NCBI GenBank assembly: GCA_046540835.1
Contig: JBKHEL010000005.1
Location: 1 to 48,213 of the forward strand
From: Coraliomargarita_B sp046540835
GTDB taxonomy: Bacteria; Verrucomicrobiota; Verrucomicrobiia; Opitutales; Coraliomargaritaceae
Direction of reading: 5' to 3'
DNA: 48,213 bases
Positions 15,516-23,848 of this stretch are shown in pieces. Numbering within the stretch: position 1 is the first letter of the stretch; each line of letters opens with the position of its first letter. The translations under genes and the position numbers were made by a program. Under the pieces are notes generated by a model. That model made no database searches and was not told the DNA's origin. It saw only the letters and a list, made by a program, of their open reading frames with translations.

Positions 15516-17372
15516 ATGCAAACGAAACTTGCCCTCTATTCACTCCTTTTCGTTCCCCTCGCCCTGTTCGCTCAAGACGAGGCGGTTGAGGCTGCCGCCG
15601 AAGAGATAAGCGTCATCGAAGATTCAGACGCATCGACTTCGACTGCCCCGGCCGCCGAAGAGGAACAACCGGTCACCGTGATCGAAATCCCCGACGAGGA
15701 AGTCGAGGGCGCTTCGATGGATTCGGAGACCGAGGAGATCCCGGTCCTGGAAGAGACCCCTTTGGATGAAAGTGAAGTCGTCTTTGAAATGCCGGTTGAA
15801 AATACCGGCGATACCTCTTCCGGCGAAGCGACGATGGAGAGCGAGGAAACGATCTCAGTCGATTTCCCGGACGAGGACGTGCGGACTATCTTGCGCAATG
15901 TCGCGGATCTTTTTGAGCTTAATCTGGTGATTCCCGACACACTGCAGGGCAGAACCTCCCTGAAGCTGAAGAATATCACCTGGAAGCAGGTATTCGAAGT
16001 GGTCCTTGAGCCGCTGGGGTTTACCTATGTCGAAGACCGTAACATTGTGCGGATTAAGAGCTTGGATGATATGACTACCGAGCCGGTGGAAACAACGGTC
16101 GAAATCATTAAACACGCGGATGCGGGTCAGGTACGCCAAGCCGTAAACCCTCTGGTCGACGCTGCCGCCGGGGGCAATATCCAGGTTGATGCCCGCAGCA
16201 ACGCGCTGATCATTACCGAACGGCCTTCAAAGATGGGGAAGATTCGCGAGATTATTGACCTTTTGGATGAGCCGACCAGTCAAGTCATGATTGAGACCAA
16301 GTTTGTTGAGGTGAACAATGATGACGTCAAAGATATCGGTGTCGATTGGGCTTCTTTGAGTGGTTACGAGATGGGCGCAGGTCCTTTTCAGCGGGAATAT
16401 TCACGCGGGCGTGAAAAAACGAACGAGTCGACCGGAAACTCCTCTGCCGCCTCCGGAACGCAGACGGACACGGACAGTGGCTCGATCAACGGAAATACCA
16501 GCGCGGTACCAAGAACCGTAACGACTACGGAAAACGTCAGCACGGCGGCGGAGGCCCTGTCGGAACTGTCCTCGATTGCATCAACAAGCCGGTTGGACAC
16601 GGCCGTCTTCAATGCAGCTCAATTCCGTCTCGTCCTGTCGGCCCTGAAGACGATCAACGATTCGAAACTGGTCGCCCATCCGACTGTCGTGACGATGAAC
16701 AATCAAAAGGCACGCATTGATATCATCAGAGAGGTGCCCCAGATTGAATTTACCTTCAATCCGGAGACCGGAACGCGTGAAGCACAAGGGCTAGCCGATC
16801 CCTTGTCCTTTGGAACGAGTATTGAGGTCACTCCTCAAGTGAATGATGGCGGGTTCATCAACTTGAATGTGACGCCCGAGGTTTCAAACCAAGTAGGGGA
16901 ACAGGAAACGCTCCTGGGTCCTCAACCAATCATTGATGTCAGGAAAGCGCAGACCCAGGTCGTCATCAAAGATGGCTTTACCCTGGCGATTGGAGGACTC
17001 TCACAAAATGAAGAGACCAATTCCGGCTCGCGGGTCCCGCTCCTTGGTGATCTGCCGGGCGTTGGCAAGTTGTTCCGAAGCAATAGCGATAGCGTGACGC
17101 AGCGGAATTTGATCATCTTTATTACGGCAAAAATTCTCAATCCGGATGGCTCGGACTACCGCGACGTCGTGGACCCCCGGGTGCTGGACGACATGAAAAT
17201 CGTCCCCAGCGAACTTCCCGGCTACGAGATCCCTGAAGAAGAGCGGGCCTTGCTCCGCAGACTGGAGGAAATCCGGTCAGAGAAAACCTGGTCGGAGCGA
17301 TCCGCTCAGCTGAATGCGCAAATCCAGGAACTTGAACCGAGCCCGGATACCGCTGAAGCCGATGCGGAGTAG
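15516..17372 (+). CDS. secretin (type II/III secretion and type IV pilus family, PilQ/GspD-like)
   Basis: 618 aa from the ATG at 15516 with signal peptide MQTKLALYSLLFVPLALFAQ. Residues about 21-110 form an acidic linker very rich in Glu, Asp, Ser and Thr. An N0/STN-type domain follows (VDFPDEDVRTILRNVADLFELN, then LKLKNITWKQVFEVVLEPLGF). Next is an N1/NolW domain (KHADAGQVRQAVNPLVDAAAG, RSNALIITERPSKMGKI), then the beta-barrel secretin domain ending in GFTLAIGGLSQNEE and VPLLGDLPGVGKLF. A Ser/Thr/Asn/Gly-rich insertion (16430-16550) lies in the barrel, probably the gate or an exposed loop. It forms the outer-membrane channel of the machine encoded upstream. Confidence 0.92.
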   Translation: MQTKLALYSLLFVPLALFAQDEAVEAAAEEISVIEDSDASTSTAPAAEEEQPVTVIEIPDEEVEGASMDSETEEIPVLEETPLDESEVVFEMPVENTGDTSSGEATMESEETISVDFPDEDVRTILRNVADLFELNLVIPDTLQGRTSLKLKNITWKQVFEVVLEPLGFTYVEDRNIVRIKSLDDMTTEPVETTVEIIKHADAGQVRQAVNPLVDAAAGGNIQVDARSNALIITERPSKMGKIREIIDLLDEPTSQVMIETKFVEVNNDDVKDIGVDWASLSGYEMGAGPFQREYSRGREKTNESTGNSSAASGTQTDTDSGSINGNTSAVPRTVTTTENVSTAAEALSELSSIASTSRLDTAVFNAAQFRLVLSALKTINDSKLVAHPTVVTMNNQKARIDIIREVPQIEFTFNPETGTREAQGLADPLSFGTSIEVTPQVNDGGFINLNVTPEVSNQVGEQETLLGPQPIIDVRKAQTQVVIKDGFTLAIGGLSQNEETNSGSRVPLLGDLPGVGKLFRSNSDSVTQRNLIIFITAKILNPDGSDYRDVVDPRVLDDMKIVPSELPGYEIPEEERALLRRLEEIRSEKTWSERSAQLNAQIQELEPSPDTAEADAE

Positions 17373-17419
17373 CGTTGTCTCCGAAAAACATTTTTTGATT
17401 CCCAAAATCCCGTCCTGCC

Positions 17420-20400
17420 ATGAAAAAACCGGTAAAAGCCCTGTTCTGCCTGCTCATTATTTGGTCTGCCACTTTGATTCCTGTTTTTGGCGGCGGGCTG
17501 TCTGCGGGCTACAAATCGGTGCTTTATGTCAACGACAGCGGCGATCTCACCGCCTGGGGTGCCAACGCGGCGGGCCAACTCGGGGACGGCACGACAATTG
17601 ATCGGCCCGAGCCTATTATTCCTGATGAAGCCGGTCCCTGGTCCGAGGTTTCCACGAGTTTGGTGCCCTTTGACGGAGGTGCCGAGTCAGTGCACAGTCT
17701 GGCGATCAAGGCGGATGGAACCCTTTGGGCCTGGGGTGATAACACGCGGGGCCAACTCGGCCAGGGTGATACGGAGAACCGCAGTAACCCGACACGCGTC
17801 GGGTCGGGAGCAGAGTGGAAGGCTGTCGCCGCAGGCAGTGGTTTTTCGATGGCGCTGAAGCAGAACGGAGAAATTTGGGTCTGGGGCGACAACAGCTACG
17901 GGCAACTCGGCTCCGGGGTCAGTGAGAACTTCAGCACCGTCCCTCTTCGGTTGGCGGATAAAGACGGAGACAGCACCCCGGATACCTTCATCGCGATCGC
18001 GGCGGGTGCCAACCACGCGCTGGCGATTCACGCCTCTTCGGCCACGGCCTCCTACGGTCAAATCTATGCCTGGGGTCGTAATGGTGAGGGGCAGCTCGGG
18101 CTGGGCCATAAAAACACGGTGGCAGGTCCCCGCGCAGTTTCCGCTCCAAATCCGGGGCAGTCCTGGCAGGTGGTGGAGGCAGGGGTCCACAGCTCCTTCG
18201 CGCTCGATGCTTACTCGAAGCTCTACGCCTGGGGCCAGGGCTCTTTTGGTAGCCTGGGCGTCGGAGATAATTTTGGCACAGCCATCCAGCAAGTTAGCTC
18301 CCCCACGGCGACCGCGAACTCGGTCTCTTCCGCTATCACCTACGAGCGTGTCGCAGCCGGAGCGGACCACACCATCGCGGTGGTCAGCGGAGGCGGAGCG
18401 GTTTATGGAACCGGGGTCAAGGTCGGCTTGGGCGCAGGGGATACGGGTGGAGCCGACCGCTATACCGAGTTTACCTATCTGAACTTTAACCCGCCATCCG
18501 GAGCTGGTATCGATGCAATCGGTGCTGGTCTCGACTTCAGTATTCTGGAGTTGGATACAGGTGTGGTTTTATCGACTGGCAACAATGACCGTGGCCAACT
18601 GGGGATCGGGACGACCGACGGGGCAAGCGATTTCACGCCGACGGTGCTCGGAGCCGTCGATCTCGAGATCGACGCGATCACGCTCAATACGGATCCGGCT
18701 GGCGTCACGGCGGGTAGCAGCATCTCCTTTGACCTGATCATCCGCAACAACGGTACTGGAGAGATCGCAGCCGGCACAGCCGGCGACATCCGCCTGGCTC
18801 TCGGGCTGGCAGAGGTCTTTGGTGCGGATGGACAAATCGAATTTACGGAGGGCTCTGCGGTGCCCTTGCCCGACGCCATCGGCCCGAACGAGGCGGTGAC
18901 GCTCTCGGTTACCCGCACGCTGCCGGCGGATCTTCCGGCCGGTGATTATCGTTTGCTGGCCGAAGCCGATACCGCAGATGCACTGGATGAGTCGGACGAG
19001 ACGAATAACCGCTTCGCGACCGAGCCGGTTCTGCCACTGTTGTCTGACCTGCGCGTGGAATTCGCAGGTGCGATCCCGTCGACAGTTAGTGCGGGGGATA
19101 CGTTGACCTTTGATGTGACTTTTATCAACGACGGTCCCGGTGCCATTCCCGCAGGCGCAGGCAGCGGCTTTGCCTATCGCGTCATTCTCTCGGAGTTTGC
19201 GGATGAAGCGGCTGGCACGATTTTTGAGTTACCGGTCGACGGCGATGCCCCCGATGTCGAATCCCCCTTTGTCTCGGGTCTCTCCAGCGCGGGGTCGGCT
19301 GATGCGGAAAAGACCCGGACCGTTACGGTCACTGTGCCCGAGAGCGCCACGGTGGGAGAGGACTTTTTCATCGGCTTGATCGTTGATTCCGGCGATGTGG
19401 TAACGGAACTATCCGAGACCAACAACACGGCCTTTACCGCAACCAGGTCCCTCAGTGTGACCGGACTCTCGGTCCGCGAAGCTTTGGACCTGCCCGACCC
19501 CCCTGCCGATGATCCGGCAACAACCGATGTAGACGAGTCCCTTCCCGCCGCGCTGACCTCCGGTGGCGATGCCGACTGGTTCGGCCAGGCTGATGCCGAC
19601 GCACCGGGACCCGATGCCGATTCGCTCTCCAGTCCCCAGTTGTCCGCCGGTGAATTCGCTTCGCTGACCTTCCAGTCGGATGCGCCCCGCGTGGTTACCT
19701 TCTGGCGCAAGGCGGAAACATCCTCTTCGCAAAACCGTCTCTTCTTTGGGGAGAACCGGAATCCGATTGAGCCCGAAAACCGTTCACAGGCATCAGAGAT
19801 TTTCGGCACGACAGAATGGGCGGAAGTGGCTTATGTCATCCCCAAGGACCAGCCGGTTGGATTTTTCTATGAGCAGGGCGTTGACGCGCCCGCTGACCGC
19901 GTGTTGATCGATCATCTCAGGGTCGGGCCTGCGATCACGGAGCCCGATTTTGTGATCGATTCCATCGAGTATCAGGCGGGAGATTATGTGCTGGAGCGGG
20001 ATCGGTTAACGGTTCTTGTAAGGGGGCAAAATCGTGGCGCTCTGGTGGATCCTCTGCCGGAGAACTTAAAGATTCGAGTGTGGCTGTCCCGTGATCGGTC
20101 CGGTGGCGGTGCGGACGATGTCCTGCTCGGCGACCTGAACAGCTTCCAGATTTTGGATAACGGAGCGCGCTTCGTTTATCAGGCCCGATTCAATTTACCC
20201 GAAGGGCTGGAGGATGCAAACTACCATGTCCTCGCCCGGGTGGATGCCGAAAATGTGGTTGACGAGTTTACCCTTGGCGGGGGAGCTGAGCCTGCGGCGT
20301 TTACACCGGAAGATAACAATTGGCGCGTCTCGGATGCGGCGGATGTAAATATTCGCCGTCTCCCCGACCTTTGGGTGACAAAGCTCGGGGAAAACACCGA

Positions 20401-23400
20401 GTTCCCCATCGATTTTGATGCGGTTGAGACCGAGCCAATTTTTGTAGGTGGCCCGACGGATCTGGATGCTTACAGTCCGAATGCGAGTCTTTCGGAGAAT
20501 AGAATTTTCGCGGTTTTCATCAAAGAGCCCTTGTTGGATGATGAGGACAAGCCGATCCGCGGAGAAATCGCCATTCGCTTCGATGTCGTGAACCGTGGTT
20601 TGGGCGATCAAACCGGTCAGAGTGTGGATATTTCTGCTTATCTTTTGGAAGAGCGGGACAGCGACGTGGCGGCGGAAAACCTTCTGGCGACCTTCACAGA
20701 GGATAGCGGCTTCGCCAGTAAATCCGGGAGGACCTACGAGCTGACCACCAACATCCCGGAAGATGTGGTCGCCGGTCGCTTCTACTACGTTGCTGTCGTC
20801 GTGGATGAAACGGATCAGGTCGAAGAATCGGATGAGGCAAATAATTCAAGTCTCTCCGAAGATAAGGACGTTTTTGTGGGCGAGGTGCCCCTTGAGGTGG
20901 CGCTTAACGATGACGTTGCCTGGGCTTCTATTGATGGGCGCTCCTGGGATGAAGGCTATGCAAGTTCGTTTGATACGGGTGGTTTGCCGGACAGTCCGTG
21001 GTTCGGTCAGAAAGAGGTCTTTAACAACGATTCGACGGCTGTTCGTGCGGCGGCTCAGTCCGGCCCGGTTGAGGTCGGGCAGTCGACCTTCATGACGACG
21101 GATATTACCGAAGACGATGTCGATTTTCCTCTTTTTGTCAGCTTCCGGTGGAAAACTGAAGCGGGGCCTTTTGACCAGCTCCGGTTGGAAATCCGTGATG
21201 GGGACAACCTTCCTGATGCAGAGAGCAGTATCCCCTACCGTCCGGTCGCGAACGAAGATCCGGATATCGTAGGAAACGTGCCGGGCCTTTCGGGCGTCGC
21301 TGATTGGCGAAAGGCCAGCTTTATTATTCAGAAGCCGGGAGACTATCGCCTGCGGTGGACCTATATTGAGGATGACGACGGAACGCTGGGGACTGCCTGG
21401 GTCGATAGCTTTTCGTTGGAATCTCCTGATTTGTTGGTGGATTCGGTTGAAATTTCGAATATCAGTAATCCTGGTAGTCTCGATGCAGGGGACAGCTTTG
21501 ATCTGGGCTTTACCGTTGAGAATAATGGGGATGCTCCGGTCAACCGGGCGCTCGTCCAGATCCGATTGGTTAAGGAGCAAGGCGAGGTGGCGAATCTGGA
21601 TTGGACGGATGCCAGCTTTAATGATGTTGTTCTGGTTGAATCTTTTGAGGCGGATCTTTCTTCGAATACCTTTGGATATAGCGAGACGCTGACCTTGCCC
21701 GACGGAATGACCGAAGACGCTGATTTCTATGTCGCGGTTTGGGTGGATTATTTAGATACGGTTCCGGAGAAGGACGAAACCAACAATCTTCAGTATTCGG
21801 CAACCCAGCTTGAGATTCGCCCGCAGTTAACGATCAAGAAAGCGCTGGATTTTGATGAGGGAAGTACTCCTGAAGATTCTGTCATCGAATGGCTTCTCAC
21901 CGGCGATGGCCGCTGGTTCCCGGTGGATCTTTCCGGCGGGGATCCGGTTTCAGCATCAGGCGAGGATCCAACGGAAGACGCGATGCAGGCACCCGATTTG
22001 CAGCTCAATAAAACGGCAGGCTTTGAGGCGATCGTCCAGGGCCCGAAGTTACTTACGTTTTGGTGGCGCGCCCGTGGTGAGGGCCCGGATTTAACCAATC
22101 AGCCCAATACCCTCTGCTTTAAGATAAATGGACAAAATACGACACGGGAATTGGACGGGGACGGCACCAGCTTATCGCCTGGCGACGAGCGATTGGGACA
22201 AACTATCCAGCTTTTTCCTGCAAATCTTTTCGAAGATCCCGACGGGGACACGGGTTGGGTTCGGGAGGCGGTGTTCATCCCCGCCGGAGCTCAGTCAATC
22301 TCCTGGGTCTACGATAGGAGGAATCAGAACGAGGCTGGAGAGTTCTGGGTTGAGCAGGTGCAGTTTGAAGACATTGACAAGCCGGATTTTGCCATTCGGT
22401 CGGTTGATTATAATCCGGGTCTCTATGGCTTGGAACGCGACCGCTTTCCGCTGCAGGTGCAGGTGGTGAATCGGGGCACCAGACCGGAGGGCTTTGATTA
22501 CAACGACTTGGAGCTGAATGTGCGGCTATCGGAAAATCAGACACTGGGGCAGGATGACCTGCTGGTGGGGACCCTGCCGCTTGCAGACGTTTTGGACGGG
22601 GGGCAGCAAATCGTCTTTTCCGGTGATCTCGATTTGCCGGTGAATCTCCCCGCCAGTGACTATTACCTCCTGGTCGAGGTGAAGTCGCTCGATCCCAGTT
22701 TTCAGGAATATGAGGATTTGCTCAGCAATAACGTATTTGTGAGCAATGATTTCGACGTGGAAATCGTTGCCTTGCCCCGGCTCGATACGGAGCTGGTTGG
22801 CTTCGACCAGGATAAAATCTACTATCCGAAGGAAAGCTTGTTGCTGGATTGGAACCTGCTGAATATTGGTCTGGGCGATGTCCCGGCGGGAAGTGATTAT
22901 ACCCAACGAATCGAACTCTGGCGCTTTGATGCTTCTGAGACTGAATTTCTGGTTTCCAACGCGGATTTTGTTCGTGAAATGGCCTCGATCACGGCGAGTG
23001 AGTTTCTCTTAGGTGCTCTGGACCGCGATGGGGATACCCCCGATCAGATCGATTACCTGACCCGCCTGCGAATGCCGAGTGCTCCGGAGATTTTGGCCGA
23101 CTTGGGTGTGGTGCCTGCCGGCCTCGAAGAAGAAGATGCTCAGGTGACGGAAAACCTGGACGAACTCGAGGAGCATCTGTTCTTTTTTGTCCTTGTCCGT
23201 GACAATGAGCTCCCTCAGTCCAGTGATTTGGCGATTCGTTACTTCCCCGGGCAACGCTTTGTCATGCGCGCCGTGCCCAATACGCAAACGCTGGGCGCGG
23301 AAACGGGAACGTTCCTTACTTATGATATCTGGCGTGAGCAAAACCAGTCCGTTTTTGATCCCGAAGGTGGCGAATCGGGCCTCGGCTTCGTGCCGGAGGT

Positions 23401-23848
23401 CCCTGGAGAGGATCCGGAGGGTGTCGGTGCCAGTGGGGCGAAAAATTTTATTCACTACGCTCTGAATCTTCCCCTGGACTCGGCGCCCGGAATTAATTTG
23501 GATGCTCAAAACACGTTTACCAAAGTCGGCACCTTCAGTAACTCGGATGGCGATTACCGAAGTCTGACTTTCCCAGTGGTGCGTGGCGCGGTCGATTTGA
23601 AATACATCGTCGAAGTTTCCAACGATGATGGAGAGACTTGGGAGGAGGATCCCTTGGTTGAAATTCAGCCCCCTTACCTGGACAACCGTGGCCTGTTTCG
23701 GGCCGGGTATCTTGGGGCGCAATCACTGACCTCCAGCGCCCAGTCGAACAGCTTGATCAAACCGAGGTCAATGCCGCCTATACCGGTGCGGGAGATACGG
23801 ATCAACCAATTGCAAGTGTTCTGGATCAGAACTATACCGCGCTGGTGA
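17420..23848 (+). CDS. giant secreted RCC1-propeller / CARDB protein, N-terminal part (frameshifted)
   Basis: 2142-aa frame with signal peptide (MKKPVKALFCLLIIWSATLI). Seven RCC1 repeats (17530-18640) carry the signature (L/I)xAWGxNxxGQLG, enough for a closed seven-bladed propeller. Then follow CARDB-like Ig domains with the hallmark end D-E-S-D-E-T-N-N: two before the first Trp-rich module, then module A1 (19470-19925), two CARDB, A2 (20890-21428), one CARDB, A3 (21835-22375) and two CARDB. A C-terminal unit starts near 23450 (FIHYALNLPLD, then YIVEVSNDDGETW). The last about 40 residues read nonsensically; the homologous sequence continues in the next frame, so the stop at 23848 is not the true end. 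Lies 47 bp behind the secretin gene. Probably a surface adhesin or scaffold; no catalytic motif seen. Confidence 0.85.
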   Translation: MKKPVKALFCLLIIWSATLIPVFGGGLSAGYKSVLYVNDSGDLTAWGANAAGQLGDGTTIDRPEPIIPDEAGPWSEVSTSLVPFDGGAESVHSLAIKADGTLWAWGDNTRGQLGQGDTENRSNPTRVGSGAEWKAVAAGSGFSMALKQNGEIWVWGDNSYGQLGSGVSENFSTVPLRLADKDGDSTPDTFIAIAAGANHALAIHASSATASYGQIYAWGRNGEGQLGLGHKNTVAGPRAVSAPNPGQSWQVVEAGVHSSFALDAYSKLYAWGQGSFGSLGVGDNFGTAIQQVSSPTATANSVSSAITYERVAAGADHTIAVVSGGGAVYGTGVKVGLGAGDTGGADRYTEFTYLNFNPPSGAGIDAIGAGLDFSILELDTGVVLSTGNNDRGQLGIGTTDGASDFTPTVLGAVDLEIDAITLNTDPAGVTAGSSISFDLIIRNNGTGEIAAGTAGDIRLALGLAEVFGADGQIEFTEGSAVPLPDAIGPNEAVTLSVTRTLPADLPAGDYRLLAEADTADALDESDETNNRFATEPVLPLLSDLRVEFAGAIPSTVSAGDTLTFDVTFINDGPGAIPAGAGSGFAYRVILSEFADEAAGTIFELPVDGDAPDVESPFVSGLSSAGSADAEKTRTVTVTVPESATVGEDFFIGLIVDSGDVVTELSETNNTAFTATRSLSVTGLSVREALDLPDPPADDPATTDVDESLPAALTSGGDADWFGQADADAPGPDADSLSSPQLSAGEFASLTFQSDAPRVVTFWRKAETSSSQNRLFFGENRNPIEPENRSQASEIFGTTEWAEVAYVIPKDQPVGFFYEQGVDAPADRVLIDHLRVGPAITEPDFVIDSIEYQAGDYVLERDRLTVLVRGQNRGALVDPLPENLKIRVWLSRDRSGGGADDVLLGDLNSFQILDNGARFVYQARFNLPEGLEDANYHVLARVDAENVVDEFTLGGGAEPAAFTPEDNNWRVSDAADVNIRRLPDLWVTKLGENTEFPIDFDAVETEPIFVGGPTDLDAYSPNASLSENRIFAVFIKEPLLDDEDKPIRGEIAIRFDVVNRGLGDQTGQSVDISAYLLEERDSDVAAENLLATFTEDSGFASKSGRTYELTTNIPEDVVAGRFYYVAVVVDETDQVEESDEANNSSLSEDKDVFVGEVPLEVALNDDVAWASIDGRSWDEGYASSFDTGGLPDSPWFGQKEVFNNDSTAVRAAAQSGPVEVGQSTFMTTDITEDDVDFPLFVSFRWKTEAGPFDQLRLEIRDGDNLPDAESSIPYRPVANEDPDIVGNVPGLSGVADWRKASFIIQKPGDYRLRWTYIEDDDGTLGTAWVDSFSLESPDLLVDSVEISNISNPGSLDAGDSFDLGFTVENNGDAPVNRALVQIRLVKEQGEVANLDWTDASFNDVVLVESFEADLSSNTFGYSETLTLPDGMTEDADFYVAVWVDYLDTVPEKDETNNLQYSATQLEIRPQLTIKKALDFDEGSTPEDSVIEWLLTGDGRWFPVDLSGGDPVSASGEDPTEDAMQAPDLQLNKTAGFEAIVQGPKLLTFWWRARGEGPDLTNQPNTLCFKINGQNTTRELDGDGTSLSPGDERLGQTIQLFPANLFEDPDGDTGWVREAVFIPAGAQSISWVYDRRNQNEAGEFWVEQVQFEDIDKPDFAIRSVDYNPGLYGLERDRFPLQVQVVNRGTRPEGFDYNDLELNVRLSENQTLGQDDLLVGTLPLADVLDGGQQIVFSGDLDLPVNLPASDYYLLVEVKSLDPSFQEYEDLLSNNVFVSNDFDVEIVALPRLDTELVGFDQDKIYYPKESLLLDWNLLNIGLGDVPAGSDYTQRIELWRFDASETEFLVSNADFVREMASITASEFLLGALDRDGDTPDQIDYLTRLRMPSAPEILADLGVVPAGLEEEDAQVTENLDELEEHLFFFVLVRDNELPQSSDLAIRYFPGQRFVMRAVPNTQTLGAETGTFLTYDIWREQNQSVFDPEGGESGLGFVPEVPGEDPEGVGASGAKNFIHYALNLPLDSAPGINLDAQNTFTKVGTFSNSDGDYRSLTFPVVRGAVDLKYIVEVSNDDGETWEEDPLVEIQPPYLDNRGLFRAGYLGAQSLTSSAQSNSLIKPRSMPPIPVREIRINQLQVFWIRTIPRW

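Noticed and set aside
23662..23848. Programmed -1 ribosomal frameshift as the normal way to express the giant gene
   Set aside because: No in-frame X-XXY-YYZ slippery heptamer and no obvious downstream pseudoknot seen; a one-base change in GGGG is simpler. Kept only as an alternative.
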